Origin: Rhizophagus irregularis
Taxonomy: Eukaryota > Glomeromycota > Glomeromycetes > Glomerales > Glomeraceae
Direction of reading: 5' to 3'
Assembly (NCBI RefSeq): GCF_026210795.1
Contig: NC_089458.1
Location: forward strand, 1,178,001 to 1,242,000
DNA length: 64,000 nucleotides
In this document: positions 21,480-34,321 of the stretch, piece by piece
How positions within the stretch are numbered: the first letter of the stretch is position 1
Layout: each line of letters starts with the position of its first letter
Notes under the pieces: model-generated
Told to the model about the DNA's origin: nothing
Databases searched by the model: none
Seen by the model: the letters and a program-made list of their open reading frames with translations, nothing else
Program-made: the position numbers and the translations under genes

Positions 21480-24400
21480 TTATTTCTGCTGATGCCTATC
21501 CCGAATATTAAGCTTTTTTAATAAATTTTCCCTCATCTTTCTTATCTCGGGAAATTCAGTATCATATTTCCATTCACCATCTTTATTTATTTCTTTAATT
21601 TCTCTACGCGTCTTATCAATATTTGCATGATAATATCTATTAACAAAATAATAAACTCAATATTTCGAATAAAAAAAAAAATGAGAAACTACAGATAACT
21701 TACATCACATCAGGAAACCAAGTTTTCCAACGTCTTTGATTAGGAAGTAAGTAAAATAGCTCAATTTCCGATAAAATCTATATCAGATATTTATTAAATA
21801 AATAAGTATCTATTATTTAAAAAATTAAAAGATAAAATATGATATTTATAAATACAGTACCGTTGCACTTTGTAGTAAATATGAAACTCTATTGTTATCA
21901 CGCTGAATAGCAAGATTAAGCAAACCAATCAACAAATTCATAAGGTATACAGCAATTAATAAAGAGAATGAAACCATTAATATATCAATGGGTGCATTAT
22001 TTTTAAATTCCCAGTTAGGCAAAGCGTTTGGATTACCTATTAAAAAAAAAAAAATTTATTAGAGCGTCAGACAAACCTGGAAATTATTTTAATAATTATA
22101 AAGAAAAATAAATCATACCGGTGAGATATAAATACATCGAAAAAAGTGAAGTCCTATAGTCAGTAAACATGTTTGTATTCGCGTTAGGTTGTTGAAATAA
22201 TACTGGAGTGCCATCATTACTATTAAAGGTATTAGTTAAATGCCAAGGATTATTGATGTCATTATTATCTGCAGGTGGGGGTTCACTTAAACTATAAATA
22301 TTTCTTGGTTTTAAAAGAATCAAAAAAGCGTGGGCAAAACTAACAAGTATAAAAAATAAAATAATTAAAAAGGAAGCAATCTGCTTAGCAACACTAATGA
22401 TAATTACAAAATAAAGACCAAACGATTCAAATACTCTAAAAAATAATAAAAATTTAAGATCTAATAAGAGACATGAAATTGAGATCAAAAAAAAGATCTT
22501 ATCATCATTTTTCAACGAATAAATGGATGTACATGTAGGAAGCAAATATGCTCCCAAATCTAAAAAAAACGGAATAATATTTATTAGAGTGACGTAGAAA
22601 ACATTTTTAATTAGTAAATAAATATTTATTCTTACCAAAATAGTTCCAAGGATCAGAAATCCATGCGATAGGATCATAAATAAATTGACGAAGTTCAATA
22701 ATGAGATGAATAATTCCAAGAAAAATTGAGGATATATAAAGTATTTTTCTATCCTTTTCAGATATATAATCTTCAGAAAGTGTTGTAGCAGCGGTAAAGC
22801 ATCCAAGTAAAGCAGCAAAAATAATCCAAATTATTGCATAATAATATCTTCCATATTTTTCCCACTTGAAATTAATCATTGCTTCTCCACCCCATGTTTC
22901 ATATATCGCTCTATTAATCGTTTTTACAAATGGATTAGGGTTTGGCCTAATAAAAAATTCCATAAACCAATTATAGTTTTGCGGATAATTAACAAATTTA
23001 ATATAAGGGACAAGAAAAGTAATTGTAGGTTTTGGTTTTCCAGGAAATATTTGAAATCTTAATTTGATTTCTTTTATCTTTTCAGATATAAAATAATAAG
23101 ATAGGTAATAAAAAAAAGAAGATCCATCAGTGTGAATTTGATTAATAACATGAAAATAGTTTAAAATATAAAATATTGGAAAGGAAATAGGGAATGTTAA
23201 AAAATATATTAAGAGTTGAATTATTAATAATGCTTTGTAAAAAATATTATGTTTATGTTGTAATTTATCCAAATTATAAGCATAATCTAACCAATAAATG
23301 GATGGTGATAAATCAACTATTTCAATATCGGAAAAAGGATGGAGATGTGAATTCCCAAGATATTCTATTTTATAATTAAGAGAATCTATTATCAAATTCG
23401 TATCAGATGAATACTTTTCAACATATTCAGGATAAAAATCATTCAATAATGGCATTGAAGTAGTGATGATACTTAAAAATGCCTTATTTTTTTCTAAATT
23501 TTGACTAAACAATTTCAAACATTTCTTATAAATACCATCTATTAATTCTAAATCGTTTAGTTCAATAGCAAACATTAATAATGCAGCACCATATTTTAAA
23601 AAATCTTCTCCATTATCTTTAACATATGAAGCCCATCCATGAGTCAACATTAATGATGTAGGACCATAATATTTAGTAATATCTTTATATTTAACCTTAT
23701 ATGAACGCCATCCATATCCATAGTAACCAATGATGTTTCTATCAAGATAATTGGTAGTATGAAAATAATGAACATGGCAAAGACTTTTGATGCTTTGTTC
23801 CGGTTGATATATATAATAAAAATGTTTCAAAGAAATTAACTTTTCATTTAGACTTAAAGACTTATTTAACTTTAGATTTAAATGAAAAATAAAAATGCCG
23901 ATATTGGTTAATATAACAATCTCATTACTATTTAATAGTTCATCATAGGCAAGTATATTGAGATAGATTTTACTATCTGAATCATCTGAATAAATACTAG
24001 TAGTTATACGATTTAAATCACTATCCGAACAAAACAGACGAATCAAATCTTTAGTAGTTACCAAATTTTCATCAATTCTAATTTCCAAATTATTAGGATC
24101 TTTCCCTAATTTTTTAACTTTAGTCACCCGGTTAATAAAATTTGGTTTTAATTTTACAAGATGATCTTCAATATCTTCAATATCTTCAATTTTAGTAATT
24201 ATTTGTTTAACAAAATCTTGTTCTAATTCTTCATCAATTTTAGCTACCCCTTCTATAATAATAATATCCGGTTTTTCATGTTGATCTAATTCTTTAGCTA
24301 TGCCTATCAATTTGACTAAATTTTTCACTTCACTTTTAACGGCAGATTTCCATTTATTTAAATCTTTCATTTCTAATTCTTTTATTTTATCAATAAAATG

Positions 24401-27400
24401 TGTCATTTGATTAATAGTATCATCATCATTCATCTCTTTGTTAAAATATTCCATCACTATGGTCTCAAATTGATTAATTTCTTGTTCCTCCTTTTTACTA
24501 TTAATATTTTCGAACATAATAATTTTATTTATATTTATCTTATCAATAATCTCAAGAAATTTTCTTAAAGCTTCAATATAAGGTTTTTCATTATTATTAA
24601 ATTCTTGATTTGAATTATCTGAATTATTTGGTCTAATACTATTAATAAACCCACCCAAATTTGTTAGTGCTTCACTATAAATGTTTTCGGATTTTTCAGG
24701 TTTTTCATTAATATTAGAGTCTTGATTCGAATTATTTGGATTATTTGGTCTAATAACTCTAATAAGCTCATCCTTCAATTTTTTAATCTTAGAATTTATT
24801 ATTGCTCTAACGAAATTTTTAGATGATTCTTCAAGTATAGCTAATTTTATCTTACTAATAAAAATTTCCAATAATTGTTTAGAATCTTTACTTTGATCTT
24901 CTTGTTTTATATTTTCGATAACGTTCTTCTCTAATCCTTCTTTTCTAATTGTTACTATATCTTCAATAAAATCATTAACTAATTCTACTAGTTCTTCATT
25001 TTTTTCATCAACTTTAGATAAATCTTTTGATAAAGCTTCATCCATATTTTTCCCTGATTTTTTATTAATAAAATCATTCAATAATCCAATTTTAATTATT
25101 TTTTTAACAAAAGTTGTTGAATTGTTGATATTCTCGATATCCTTAATATCCTTCTTCTTAAAATTTTCCAACACTTTAAATTTAATTTTAAAACAATTGT
25201 CATTATTCTTTATTTCCTCTATATCATCATCATCAATAAATTTTTTTACTGATTCATTAGTAATAATATCCTTATCCTCTTTACTAAAATCGACAAATTG
25301 AAAATTTTCTAATCCTTTAATTTGCAAGTTCTCTATTTTTTTAATAAAATTTTCCATAAATTTATCAATTTTAATATTCTCTATCTTTTTAATAACATCA
25401 TTAAGTTTATTTTCTCGTTCAGGATCCTTCGCTTGTAGTATTATATCCTTAATATCATTTTCCATTGATTCAACAATTTTTATTTGTTTAATAATGTCTT
25501 TCACTAAGTTTTTGAATTCATAAAAATTTCTTATTAATTTATTTAATTCATCACCTAAATTCACTTTCCCATTAATCAATTCTACGAAATTTTTTGTGTT
25601 AATTTTTTTAATGGCCTCATCTTTTAACTGTTTATAGATATTATCGATATTATCTTCTTCTAAATCTTCAAATGTAGTTATATGTATTAAACTAGAAAAT
25701 TTGTTTATTATTTCTACCGGATCATCTAAATTTTTTAATTCATTTATTATTTCACCTGGATTTTTAGTTTCATCTTGATCTTGATTTTTAGTTTCATCTT
25801 GATTTCGGTATTTAGCTTCAATTTTCTTGGTAAAAAATTCTTCCAAATCCACTCTAATTTTCTTTTTTATTGGCCTATTAATAGCTTTATTTACTAATTT
25901 ATTAATTCTAACACTGACATTGATATCATCGATATCACCATTCGGAAAATCATTTGTATATTTACTAAGTTCTTTCTCAAATTCTTTCATTTCTTTTGTA
26001 GTTGCATGTTTATTAAATTTATCTATCACTGATTGAGAAAGGTCCTCTTCAATCTTAGAATTTTTAGATTTCATTAACTTTTTAAATTTATTTACTAAAT
26101 AATTAATATTATCTTCAATAATCTTTTTCTCAGATTCCTCGGCCTGTTTCTCTAATACTTCCATTTTAATTTTCCATATAATAGAATTTTTTTCTATTTG
26201 ATATTTTCCAAAAGAGTTATTGTTATTATCGTGATTATTGAAGTTTAATAGTGTAACATTTTCATATTTAATATCGTTATCTTCATATGAAAGTATATAG
26301 TCTTTTGATTCAATACGTTTAAAAAAATAAGGCGCTAGACTTTGTAACTTAATAAGATTTTTCAAGCAACCATTTTTATCCAGTAGAGAAAATAATGAAC
26401 AATTTAAACTAGGATATTGTATTATAAAATTAGATAATTTATGTTCCTCTAGAAAGAAAGATAAAAAAGTATTAATATATTATTATTTTAATGGTATCAT
26501 TACATTAAGTAATTATTTACCTTCATTTTCCTCATTTTCCTCACTTAATGTGATAGATGTGATTGGACATCCTAATTTATTTGAATAAACAGTAATTTCA
26601 TTATTTAATTTCAAAAGAGTATACTCATTTTCTTCATCATCCAAGATTTTGATTTCTTTTGCCTTAATATATTTAAAAAAAATATAGTAGGTTGTTAGTT
26701 TGTATTTCTATCTAATAAATTTAAATTCAATAATGATTTACCTCATTTATATTTTTTAATACAATTGTAGTATGACCAGTAAAAATTTCCCATACATATA
26801 TATTGTCATTAAAACGTAACCAAATCTTATTATATTTTGATATACTTATTACATCCGCTTCTTTAGGAATCATATAAATCTTTTGACACCTGGTTTTTTC
26901 AGTTCGTATTGAATGAACACAAACGACATTAATTATTGTATCCGTAGAGTATGACGTGGTACAAAATAAAATAAGTTTTCCATCTGAGTTAAAACTGCAA
27001 GATTTGCAAGATACCATATCTTCATGATTCAATTTTATATTTTGAGGTTTTTCTTTATTCATATCAATTATTCCTAATAAAAAAAAATTTGTCAATGATA
27101 TACTGTGATAGTATACTAACAAAAAATAAACTAAAAAAAATATCGGTTAATTCTTACTAATTTTACGATCAGATATATACGCTAGTATCTTCTTATCGGA
27201 CACACACATGTACGAAATTTTTTCATATTCATTCGGTTTATAACTTTTACCAGTATCACTTTTATTATTAACATCCCTAACCACAATTGTTTGGTCTTTT
27301 TCCATATAATAAACAAGATATTTTCCTTTCGGTGAGACTTCTACCATACTAATTGGATTACCGACATGTGGTTTAGGTGAACCTTTAACACTAGAGTCAT

Positions 27401-27470
27401 TACCATCTGGTGTTGTATATTTAACATCAAGGTCATTATCAGGATCTATATCAATAGCGATTTCCGGCAT
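21480..27470 (-). CDS. Eight-exon ion-transport (TRP-like) channel with WD40-like N-terminus and giant charged insert
   Basis: Exons by frame and splice sites: 27470-27158, 27073-26742, 26662-26521, 26448-22636, 22559-22119, 22036-21861, 21777-21704, 21636-21480; total 5448 nt, 1815 residues. Residues ~1-260 resemble WD40-like strands of Glomeromycotina channel proteins (SPKGKYLVYYMEKDQTIVV, KIWLRFNDNIYVWE). Residues ~350-1050 are a Lys/Glu/Asn/Ile-rich, coiled-coil-like insert with degenerate FIKKIENLKI repeats. Residues ~1320-1740 are the ion-transport domain: several membrane helices, WISDPWNYF joined across an intron to DLGAYLLPTCTS, a pore-region phrase RTSLFSMYLYLTG and last helix MNLLIGLLNLAI. 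The C-tail is charged. Likely a non-selective plasma-membrane or organellar cation channel; selectivity is not readable. The large insert is the odd part. Confidence 0.85.
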
Positions 27471-27714
27471 TTTAAAGAATAGTATCCTTGATTTTGAGAA
27501 GGATTTCTTTTAAAAGAAGAAGCACGAAAGAGCATTCTTTAAATATGATTATGATATGTAATATGCTAATTGAAAACCCTGAATTAGTAGATAATACTTC
27601 TTATACAAGATAGCGTTTTTGTAATCCATATCCCAAAACAAACTTTAACCGTGGTTCTAGACTAACCCAGTCTTTAAACATTATAAACTGGACATTGTTA
27701 AATTGATTATCTTA

Positions 27715-27912
27715 AGTTTTGATTGAAATATCCCAAGACGGGAATTTTTTTGATTGAAATATCCCAAGACGGAATTTTTGATTGAAATATCCCAAGAAGG
27801 GAATTTTTTTGATTGAAATATCCCAAGACGGAACATGGTTAAAATTGATTGTCTTGTTTGATTGAAATATCTATTGATTATCTTCAGTTTGATTGAAATA
27901 TCCCAAGACGGA
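27715..27912. repeat. ~30-bp tandem repeat upstream of the channel gene
   Basis: About six copies of TTGATTGAAATATCCCAAGA followed by CGG and a T-run, one copy truncated (near 27860). It lies 245 bp upstream of the channel start codon on the 5' side. Open frames here (SWDISIK-type) are only the repeat read through. Confidence 0.85.
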
Positions 27913-28590
27913 TGCGACACATGACAGTTACACCAATTATATAATATACGCTGGTGCATTCGAATTTGGTTAAATTACTTAATAATACGACGTCAACAAT
28001 GAAATGTCGATATTGAGAGGTAGAATTGGAAGCACAAATTCTGATTTTAATGTGTAAACTTTTCTTTTCACTTTTATTATGTACAATTTTCATAAATCAC
28101 CTGTTAAAGATTGCCAATCCCGATTTTTCCAACATATTTATTTATTTCAAAAATATTATTTCTAATAGTTAAGTCCTAGAGCTAACGTACGACGTATCTT
28201 TTTCCGCGAAACTCCACATTTTAATTTTTGCTGCCTAAGGATGTTTTTTACTTTCATTTTTCTGAATGATTATCCAATGCTCCAAAACAGGTCTGTAAAT
28301 GCACTTCTTATTCTGTAAATGCACTTCTTATTTAGGTTACATGATAGAAATCTTGGCGCAAATTACTTCCTTTTTTGATGAGGTACAAATGGTGAGCTAT
28401 AATTTTAAAAAATTTTCCACAAGCACTACACTGAGGCAAATGTATCGTTCTTGACCCACCACGCGGTGTTGACTTGACCTGCATAATATATTTTACAATA
28501 AGGATGATGCCACCAGAAGGGTCAATTCCGATACTTTTGCTACACTGTGCGTAAAAAACACATGCTATTTCACGTGATAAATTCAAATTG

Positions 28591-29002
28591 CCCGTTAAAG
28601 CGGGTAGAATCACGTGATTTAAAATTATTATGATTTGATAAATTTTTTATAAACTAAAATTAAAGTGAACTTGAAAATCATTAAATAAGTGTATTTTGGC
28701 CTGCTCCGCAAGTTTACTTAGAGAGAAAAAGTGGATTTTGAACAATGTTTTTGACTTTACATATGAGCAAACGAATTTTGCTGATCATACCCAAAAAAGG
28801 ATAGATCAATTTTAACGAAATTGTAAAAGTTGAATAAATCGAAAACGGTGTTCTAAACCTCATTTTGTGCTCTAAGTAAACTTGCAGAACAGATAAAAAT
28901 GCATTTAATATATGTTTATTTGGAAGGTTTTATATATAATAAAGAGTTTTATTTAAAAAAAAGAAAATTTTGAAAGTCATGTGATTCTACCCTGCTTCAA
29001 CG
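28591..29002. mobile_element. Foldback element with ~30-bp imperfect inverted ends
   Basis: Left CCGTTAAAGCGGGTAGAATC and right GATTCTACCCTGCTTCAACG are inverted matches. A second internal pair (AAGTTTACTTAGAG near 28710 and CTCTAAGTAAACTT near 28871) also folds. No clear target duplication, so the exact limits are approximate. Confidence 0.5.
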
Positions 29003-29409
29003 GTCCCCTAAATATGGTAATCGACTCTCGCATTCTCACATCATAGAGGATTCAAAGCTAAAGAATGGGCTAACTGGGTTATTCTCTACTCCCTACCATT
29101 GTTAAAGAATTGTTTATCATTCAATATAATTAAAGGATGAAAATGCTATGAAGATATAGTACGTTTATGTCAAAAGAAGTTTATAAGTAAGCAAATATTT
29201 AACAGTTAGTCTTTAAGTCTTATTAACACTATAAAAGGTAAATTTATTTTTAATTATATTTTTATAAACTTTTCAACTAATAATTCATGTTAAAAATATT
29301 AGGGTTTATTAAACTGGCTGTTTATCAGCTATGAAATAATATTATTGATAATATAAAACTTTGATATGGATGAAATTTAACGGTAATAACATTTCACGCA
29401 AACGTTCTA

Positions 29410-30390
29410 TTGGAAACTGCCACGTTACCTAACATAGCCCTGTGGCTTGAATACTATCTGTTAAATAAAGTAAGTAATAAAAGCACATTTTTGCGTGAAT
29501 GGTTTAATCATCTAAGATTTTCTATTCAAAATCAAATATGTCTCACAAAGCAAAAACAGGTTGTTTATTCTAATAAATATTATGTTGAAGAACTTTATTT
29601 TCCAAGGGCAAGATATTTTATTAACAAATCAACAATGCTAAAACTCAAAAGGCATTATTTTACTGCATATGATACTGTTATAGATAAAGAAGATGGAGAG
29701 GTAACAATAATTTTTCTAATATGCAAATTATATTTGTAATATGATAGGGAAATAAAATAGGACCCCGGATATCTAATATAAAGGTCATAATGGACTTTTG
29801 GCCAAAAACACCCCTTTTTGCTGAAACTCAAAAAATCGTTTTTTGTAAATATCTCAGCATCCAGTAATTCAATTTTAATGAACTTGAGCCCCTGAAAAAT
29901 GGGCCAATCTGCCGAAAGTGTGACTTATGACCTGTTTTGGAGATATCCGGGGTCCTAATAAAATAAAGACTTTACAAATACTAATTATACAGTTGCAGTA
30001 TGTTAATTTATTTTGATTTTACCCCAAAAAATATTTATTATTTATATAATCCAATTTACTATTAGGTTAGAATGCAAGTTGACAAATATACATCACAATG
30101 GAATCACAAATCAGTCTTTCAGATTGAAGAATTTTATGGACGTGTAGAATATTTTATGGTTTATGAATACAAAAATATACCAAGAATTATTGCATTTATT
30201 CAATAGACTAATCGACAAATATGGTTTGAAATGTTTAAGAGATTGGACTAAAACAGTTTATAGATATTTGTATAATTGATCATTGCATAGGACTTTTAAA
30301 AGTAGATAACACTTATTATATAATTGATAAAGTTAATAATTCTGATGATATTAACTTGTATACAAGTTATATAAGTGCAGAGAAGTAATA
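29410..30390 (+). pseudogene. Transposon-type protein remnant, interrupted by a MITE
   Basis: Open frame 29410-29739 (ALWLEYYLLNKVSNKSTF, then YFPRARYFINKSTMLKLKRH) stops just before the MITE at 29759. Beyond it, fragments RMQVDKYTSQWNHKSVFQIE, YGRVEYFMVYEYKNIPRII (stop) TNRQIWFEMFKR and, after a frameshift, IDHCIGLLKVDNTYYIIDKV continue. The last phrase resembles C-terminal ends of KDZ/CxC-like transposon proteins (IDRCVGFF...YYIVDKE) common in this fungal group. Stops include TAG after FIQ. Not functional; family call tentative. Confidence 0.45.
29759..29956. mobile_element. 198-bp MITE, GGACCCCGGA family, copy 2
   Basis: Perfect 15-bp inverted ends AGGACCCCGGATATC / GATATCCGGGGTCCT and a perfect 8-bp target duplication AATAAAAT (29751-29758 and 29957-29964). 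Shorter than copies 1 and 3, lacking much of the inner stem. It sits inside the remnant at 29410-30390. Confidence 0.95.
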
Positions 30391-31692
30391 CAATTTTTAT
30401 ACAAAATTTGTACAAATTACGGTCAAATGATTTTATATGGAATATATATATGGAATTTATGCTTAAAAATATTTTAAATAAATATGTATTATAAATCTAG
30501 TATGATTTCAAAATATCTTTTACTTTAATTATGCAAAAGATATATTAAGAAAGAAATCTGAAAAAAGCAATTGGAACATAAAATTGATATTATTTTTCAT
30601 ATAGATAATATAAAATATTTTGGTGTAAAAACTTTTACTGATGAAAATCCTTATAATTTAAAGCCAATTTTTTATAAGTATAAATTATATAGGAAAATGA
30701 AAAATCAGTTAGATTGATTATTAAAAAATTGAAATTTATGACTTATAAAAGAAATAATCAAAAAGGTAAAAAGCATTATTTTGCACAGAATATTTTATAA
30801 AGATAATTATAAAAAACCTTATATTAAAATTTTTTATTATTATAAAATTAGTAAAATCTATTTTATATATTTAAAAAAGTTTTAATGGCATAATATATGC
30901 TATATATTATGATATAAATATCAGATATTATTTTGTGTTTAAGTTATACAATTATTAAATTAGAATAATATTAAGAAGCATTTCAGTAAATTTTGTTTCT
31001 TTAAAAGATGTATTACAATTAAAAGTATATTTTTATGTATTATCAATTTGCCAATTAAATTTTCTAATTATTTTTTTTTGACAATTATAGAATAATATAA
31101 TTGGTATCTTTAAAGTTGTCAATAAAATAAAAAAATTGCTTTACAAATAAATCCAAAAGAATTATTTAGGATCTTGAATAATTATAGTTGAAATCATATC
31201 TGACTATATTTTAAACTTTATACCATTATTTATCTTATAATTTTATTAAGTTAATATTATAAAATAATATAGAAAAAAATGGTTTTTTTAAAGAAAAGAA
31301 TCTTTTGATATCAAAATTATGCAAATTTACTGATTAAAATTAAAAATAAAGTTATGTAACAAGGCAAAATTTAGCAAAAAATATACATTTTTTCACTATT
31401 AATATATATAGAAATATTCAAAAAAAATAAAAAATTACATTATTAAATATTATTTTTAAATTACAAAATTATAAATAGTAGAAAGAAAACTAATTTATTA
31501 AAATTTACATTTATATTTTTTAAAATATATTCAAGATGAAAATAATAAATTTTTAAACATTCTTATCATAAGAGATATAACTGATTATAATTGTCCAAGG
31601 TTCTAGTTATTTACGTACTATTAAAAATCTTTCAGATACAATACCAACTTTTAAAAAAAACTCAAAAAAAGTAGTATAATCAACTATAAGTA
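30391..31692. other. Very AT-rich sequence, no gene recognised
   Basis: Fragments such as the frame near 30540-30720 look like old coding debris with many stops, but I cannot place them. Left flank of the Mutator-like element. Confidence 0.35.
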
Positions 31693-31989
31693 ATAATCAA
31701 GTATTTTCCCGAAAAAAAATCCGAATTTTTCAGAATTCTACACTTCCGAAGATAAAAAATTTGCCACTGAGAATTACCCTTTTAGGCTGATCTGTTGCTC
31801 GTACTTAAACTATCATAATACGTGTTTTTCAAAGTAGTAATATTCGGGCAAGGCTTTACCCTTTATATTAACTATATCTGGTATATTATCATAGTTTACT
31901 CCTGGACGCTATTTTTAAATTTCAAACGGAAAGAAAAAAAAATATTTTCAGCATTAATTTCATATAAACTAGAGTTTATAAGCAATTAT

Positions 31990-32520
31990 AATGTGTGTAA
32001 TTAGTTTCTGATATTTTTCGTGGACTTGTAACTTGTGTATGACCTTTTATTTTAATTTATTTGATCTTAAAACAGGCCTTTTTATGGGCAATATTATGGT
32101 CTTTCGCGTCTAATGAGCAATTATAATTCATGTATAACAGCCTTTTATTTTGATTTTTTAATGGGTAATTTTAATTCATATTCTTATTTGATTTTAATAC
32201 TTTTTCATGGACAATTTTAATTTATGCGTTGGTGATGGTCTTTCCATTTGATCTCTAATATTTTTCGTAGGAATTTTTAATTATGGTGATGGTCTGATCT
32301 CTAATGGGCAATTATAATTCATATATAGTGGTCTTCCTATTTGATCTTTAATATTTTTATGAGTAATTTTGATTTATGTATTGTGGCTTTCATATTTTGA
32401 TCTTTAATACCTCACTTTCGTGAATTTAATTTATGTATGATGGTCTTATTATTATTTGATCTTTAATATTTTTTTTGTGGGCGTGCGATAGTCTTTTCAT
32501 TTAATTATTCACAGATTTTT
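31990..32520. repeat. Degenerate ~55-bp tandem repeat inside the MULE
   Basis: Roughly eight to ten imperfect copies of TTTGATCTTTAATATTTTTC, then GGGCAATTTTAATTTATGTA and a GATGGTCTTT phrase. Subterminal repeats of this kind often occur in Mutator-like elements. Confidence 0.65.
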
Positions 32521-32839
32521 AATTTATATGTAATAGATGCAATTTTTTTTTGGAAAATATCATTATAAAAATATGAACCATTTAATATTTTACATAGTTG
32601 AAAATAAAATGTTTATTTTGTATCAATAATATCAAAATATACTATTCACCAACCTGATACATATATTATTTATAGTCTAAATTTTTATATTTTTCCTTTC
32701 TTTCCAATTCTTTATTAATCCAATTTTTAATCGCTGTTAATGTTTTATCACATTTAGGTATATCAATATTATGATTGTACATACGAGATACCATTGATTG
32801 ATTAAAACCAATATCATCAAGTGAAATATCCCTTATTTC

Positions 32840-33134
32840 AGGACACCGGATATCTCCAAAACAGGTCATAAGTCACACTTTCGGCAGATTGGCCCATTTT
32901 TCATGGGTCAAAAATCGTTTTTTGTAAATATCTCGGCATCCAGTGGTCCAATTTTGATGAACATTTTTTTAAATTGTAGAGCTAAATGAGGGCTACAAAA
33001 TAAAAAAAAGTTCATTAAAATTGAATTACTGGATGCTGAGATATTTACAAAAAACGATTTTTTGAGTTTCAGCAAAAAGGGGTGTTTTTGGCCAAAAGTC
33101 CATTATGACCTTTATATTAGATATCCGGGGTCCT
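32840..33134. mobile_element. 295-bp MITE, GGACCCCGGA family, copy 3, nested
   Basis: Inverted ends AGGACACCGGATATC / GATATCCGGGGTCCT (14 of 15) and a perfect 8-bp duplication CTTATTTC (32832-32839, 33135-33142). Inner stem AATCGTTTTTTGTAAATATC is answered by its complement near 33040-33060. It splits a minus-strand reading frame: IAQEI on one side continues as RDISLDD on the other (32666-32830), so the host sequence had an open frame when it landed. Confidence 0.95.
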
Positions 33135-33233
33135 CTTATTTCTTGAGCTATCCTATATTGACTTGGAACATAAAGAATTTAGAATAATTTTAGATTATAG
33201 GAAAACCCTTGATCTTTGATTCTTTGCTTGTAA

Positions 33234-33522
33234 TAGTGTTTGGAATCGAATATATTCGAATATACTCGAGTATTCATTTAAATTTATAAAGTGTATTCGA
33301 ATAATATTTGAATAAGTTAAATTTCCTTTTATAGTAATGATTTACATAATTTTTAGCCTGAATTATGATTTTAACTCAGTTAAATTTAAGGATTTAATGC
33401 CCAATTAGAATTTTAACTATACTATATCTGGCTAAATGAATACTCGAATAACCACTATGCTTATTCGAATACTCGAATATACTCGAGTTATTCGAATAAC
33501 TGTTACATAATTCCAAACACTA
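33234..33522. mobile_element. 289-bp hAT-type MITE, nested
   Basis: Perfect 13-bp inverted ends TAGTGTTTGGAAT / ATTCCAAACACTA and a perfect 8-bp duplication GCTTGTAA (33226-33233, 33523-33530). Subterminal sequence is rich in GAATACTCGAATATACTCGA repeats. Confidence 0.95.
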
Positions 33523-33848
33523 GCTTGTAAAAACTCGTGTTCTTTTAGGTTTCCATTGTTCATTTAATTTATTTAAACTTTATTTGATTTATAAACAATG
33601 GATAAAATCGTTAAATTTGTTATTTTAACATGCTTCAAAATATTAAAAAAAGTTAATTTGTCATTTCATTTCGTCATACCTCCCTAAAATTCCCAAAATA
33701 TCATTATCTTTTCTCACGATCTATCTTTTGAGCGATTAAATTATCAAATTACTTGCATTAATAATAGTTTAACAAAAAAAATTCAATTGAAAAGAAAATT
33801 ATTATTTTTTAATCGTTCTCTTATTACATATAATATCAGATTCTTATA

Positions 33849-34321
33849 CACTACCCTACAAAAAGTATTCGGATCTTATAAATTTTACTTAGTAAAACAG
33901 ATGATTTTCAGGTTGCACAAAAGTTTACGGATTTTCAGTAAATTCGCCTGAAATTTTTTTTATTATGAAGCTGATCAATTGTAGTTTTAAAGTATTGAAA
34001 CAAAAAAAGAAGTTTTTTTTTAACATAAAAAAATGTTCTCATTGTAAAATATAGGTAACAATTTTTATATATGTTTTTTGCGTTTTTACATATAAAATTA
34101 TCCTGTTAATTACTTTATAGACTAACATTTTTTTGCATTTTAAAGATAAAATATTTCTGATTATATTTTTAAAAACTATAATTGATTGGCTTTCAAATAA
34201 AAAAATTTCGGATGGGTTTTACTGAAAATTCGCAAATTTTCATGCAACCTGAAAATCATCAATTTTACTATGTTTTACTAAGTAAAATTTATAAAATCCG
34301 AATACTTTTTGTAGGGTAGTG
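33849..34321. mobile_element. 473-bp Tc1/mariner-type MITE, nested
   Basis: The 26-bp ends are perfect inverted repeats, starting CACTACCCTACAAAAAGTAT, and are flanked by TA at 33847-33848 and 34322-34323. The arms remain complementary for ~100 bp (GGTTGCA..., TTACTTAGTAAAAC). No coding frame. Confidence 0.95.

Noticed and set aside
27116-27120. Alternative acceptor for channel intron 1
   Set aside because: It would put exon 2 out of frame; the acceptor ending at 27074 keeps the frame.
27681-28093. Minus-strand frames with SWDISIK repeats
   Set aside because: They cross the upstream tandem repeat and lack any domain or splice logic.
28332-28613. 93-codon minus-strand frame
   Set aside because: No recognisable domain beyond a chance CSACGK, and it runs into the foldback element; not enough support.
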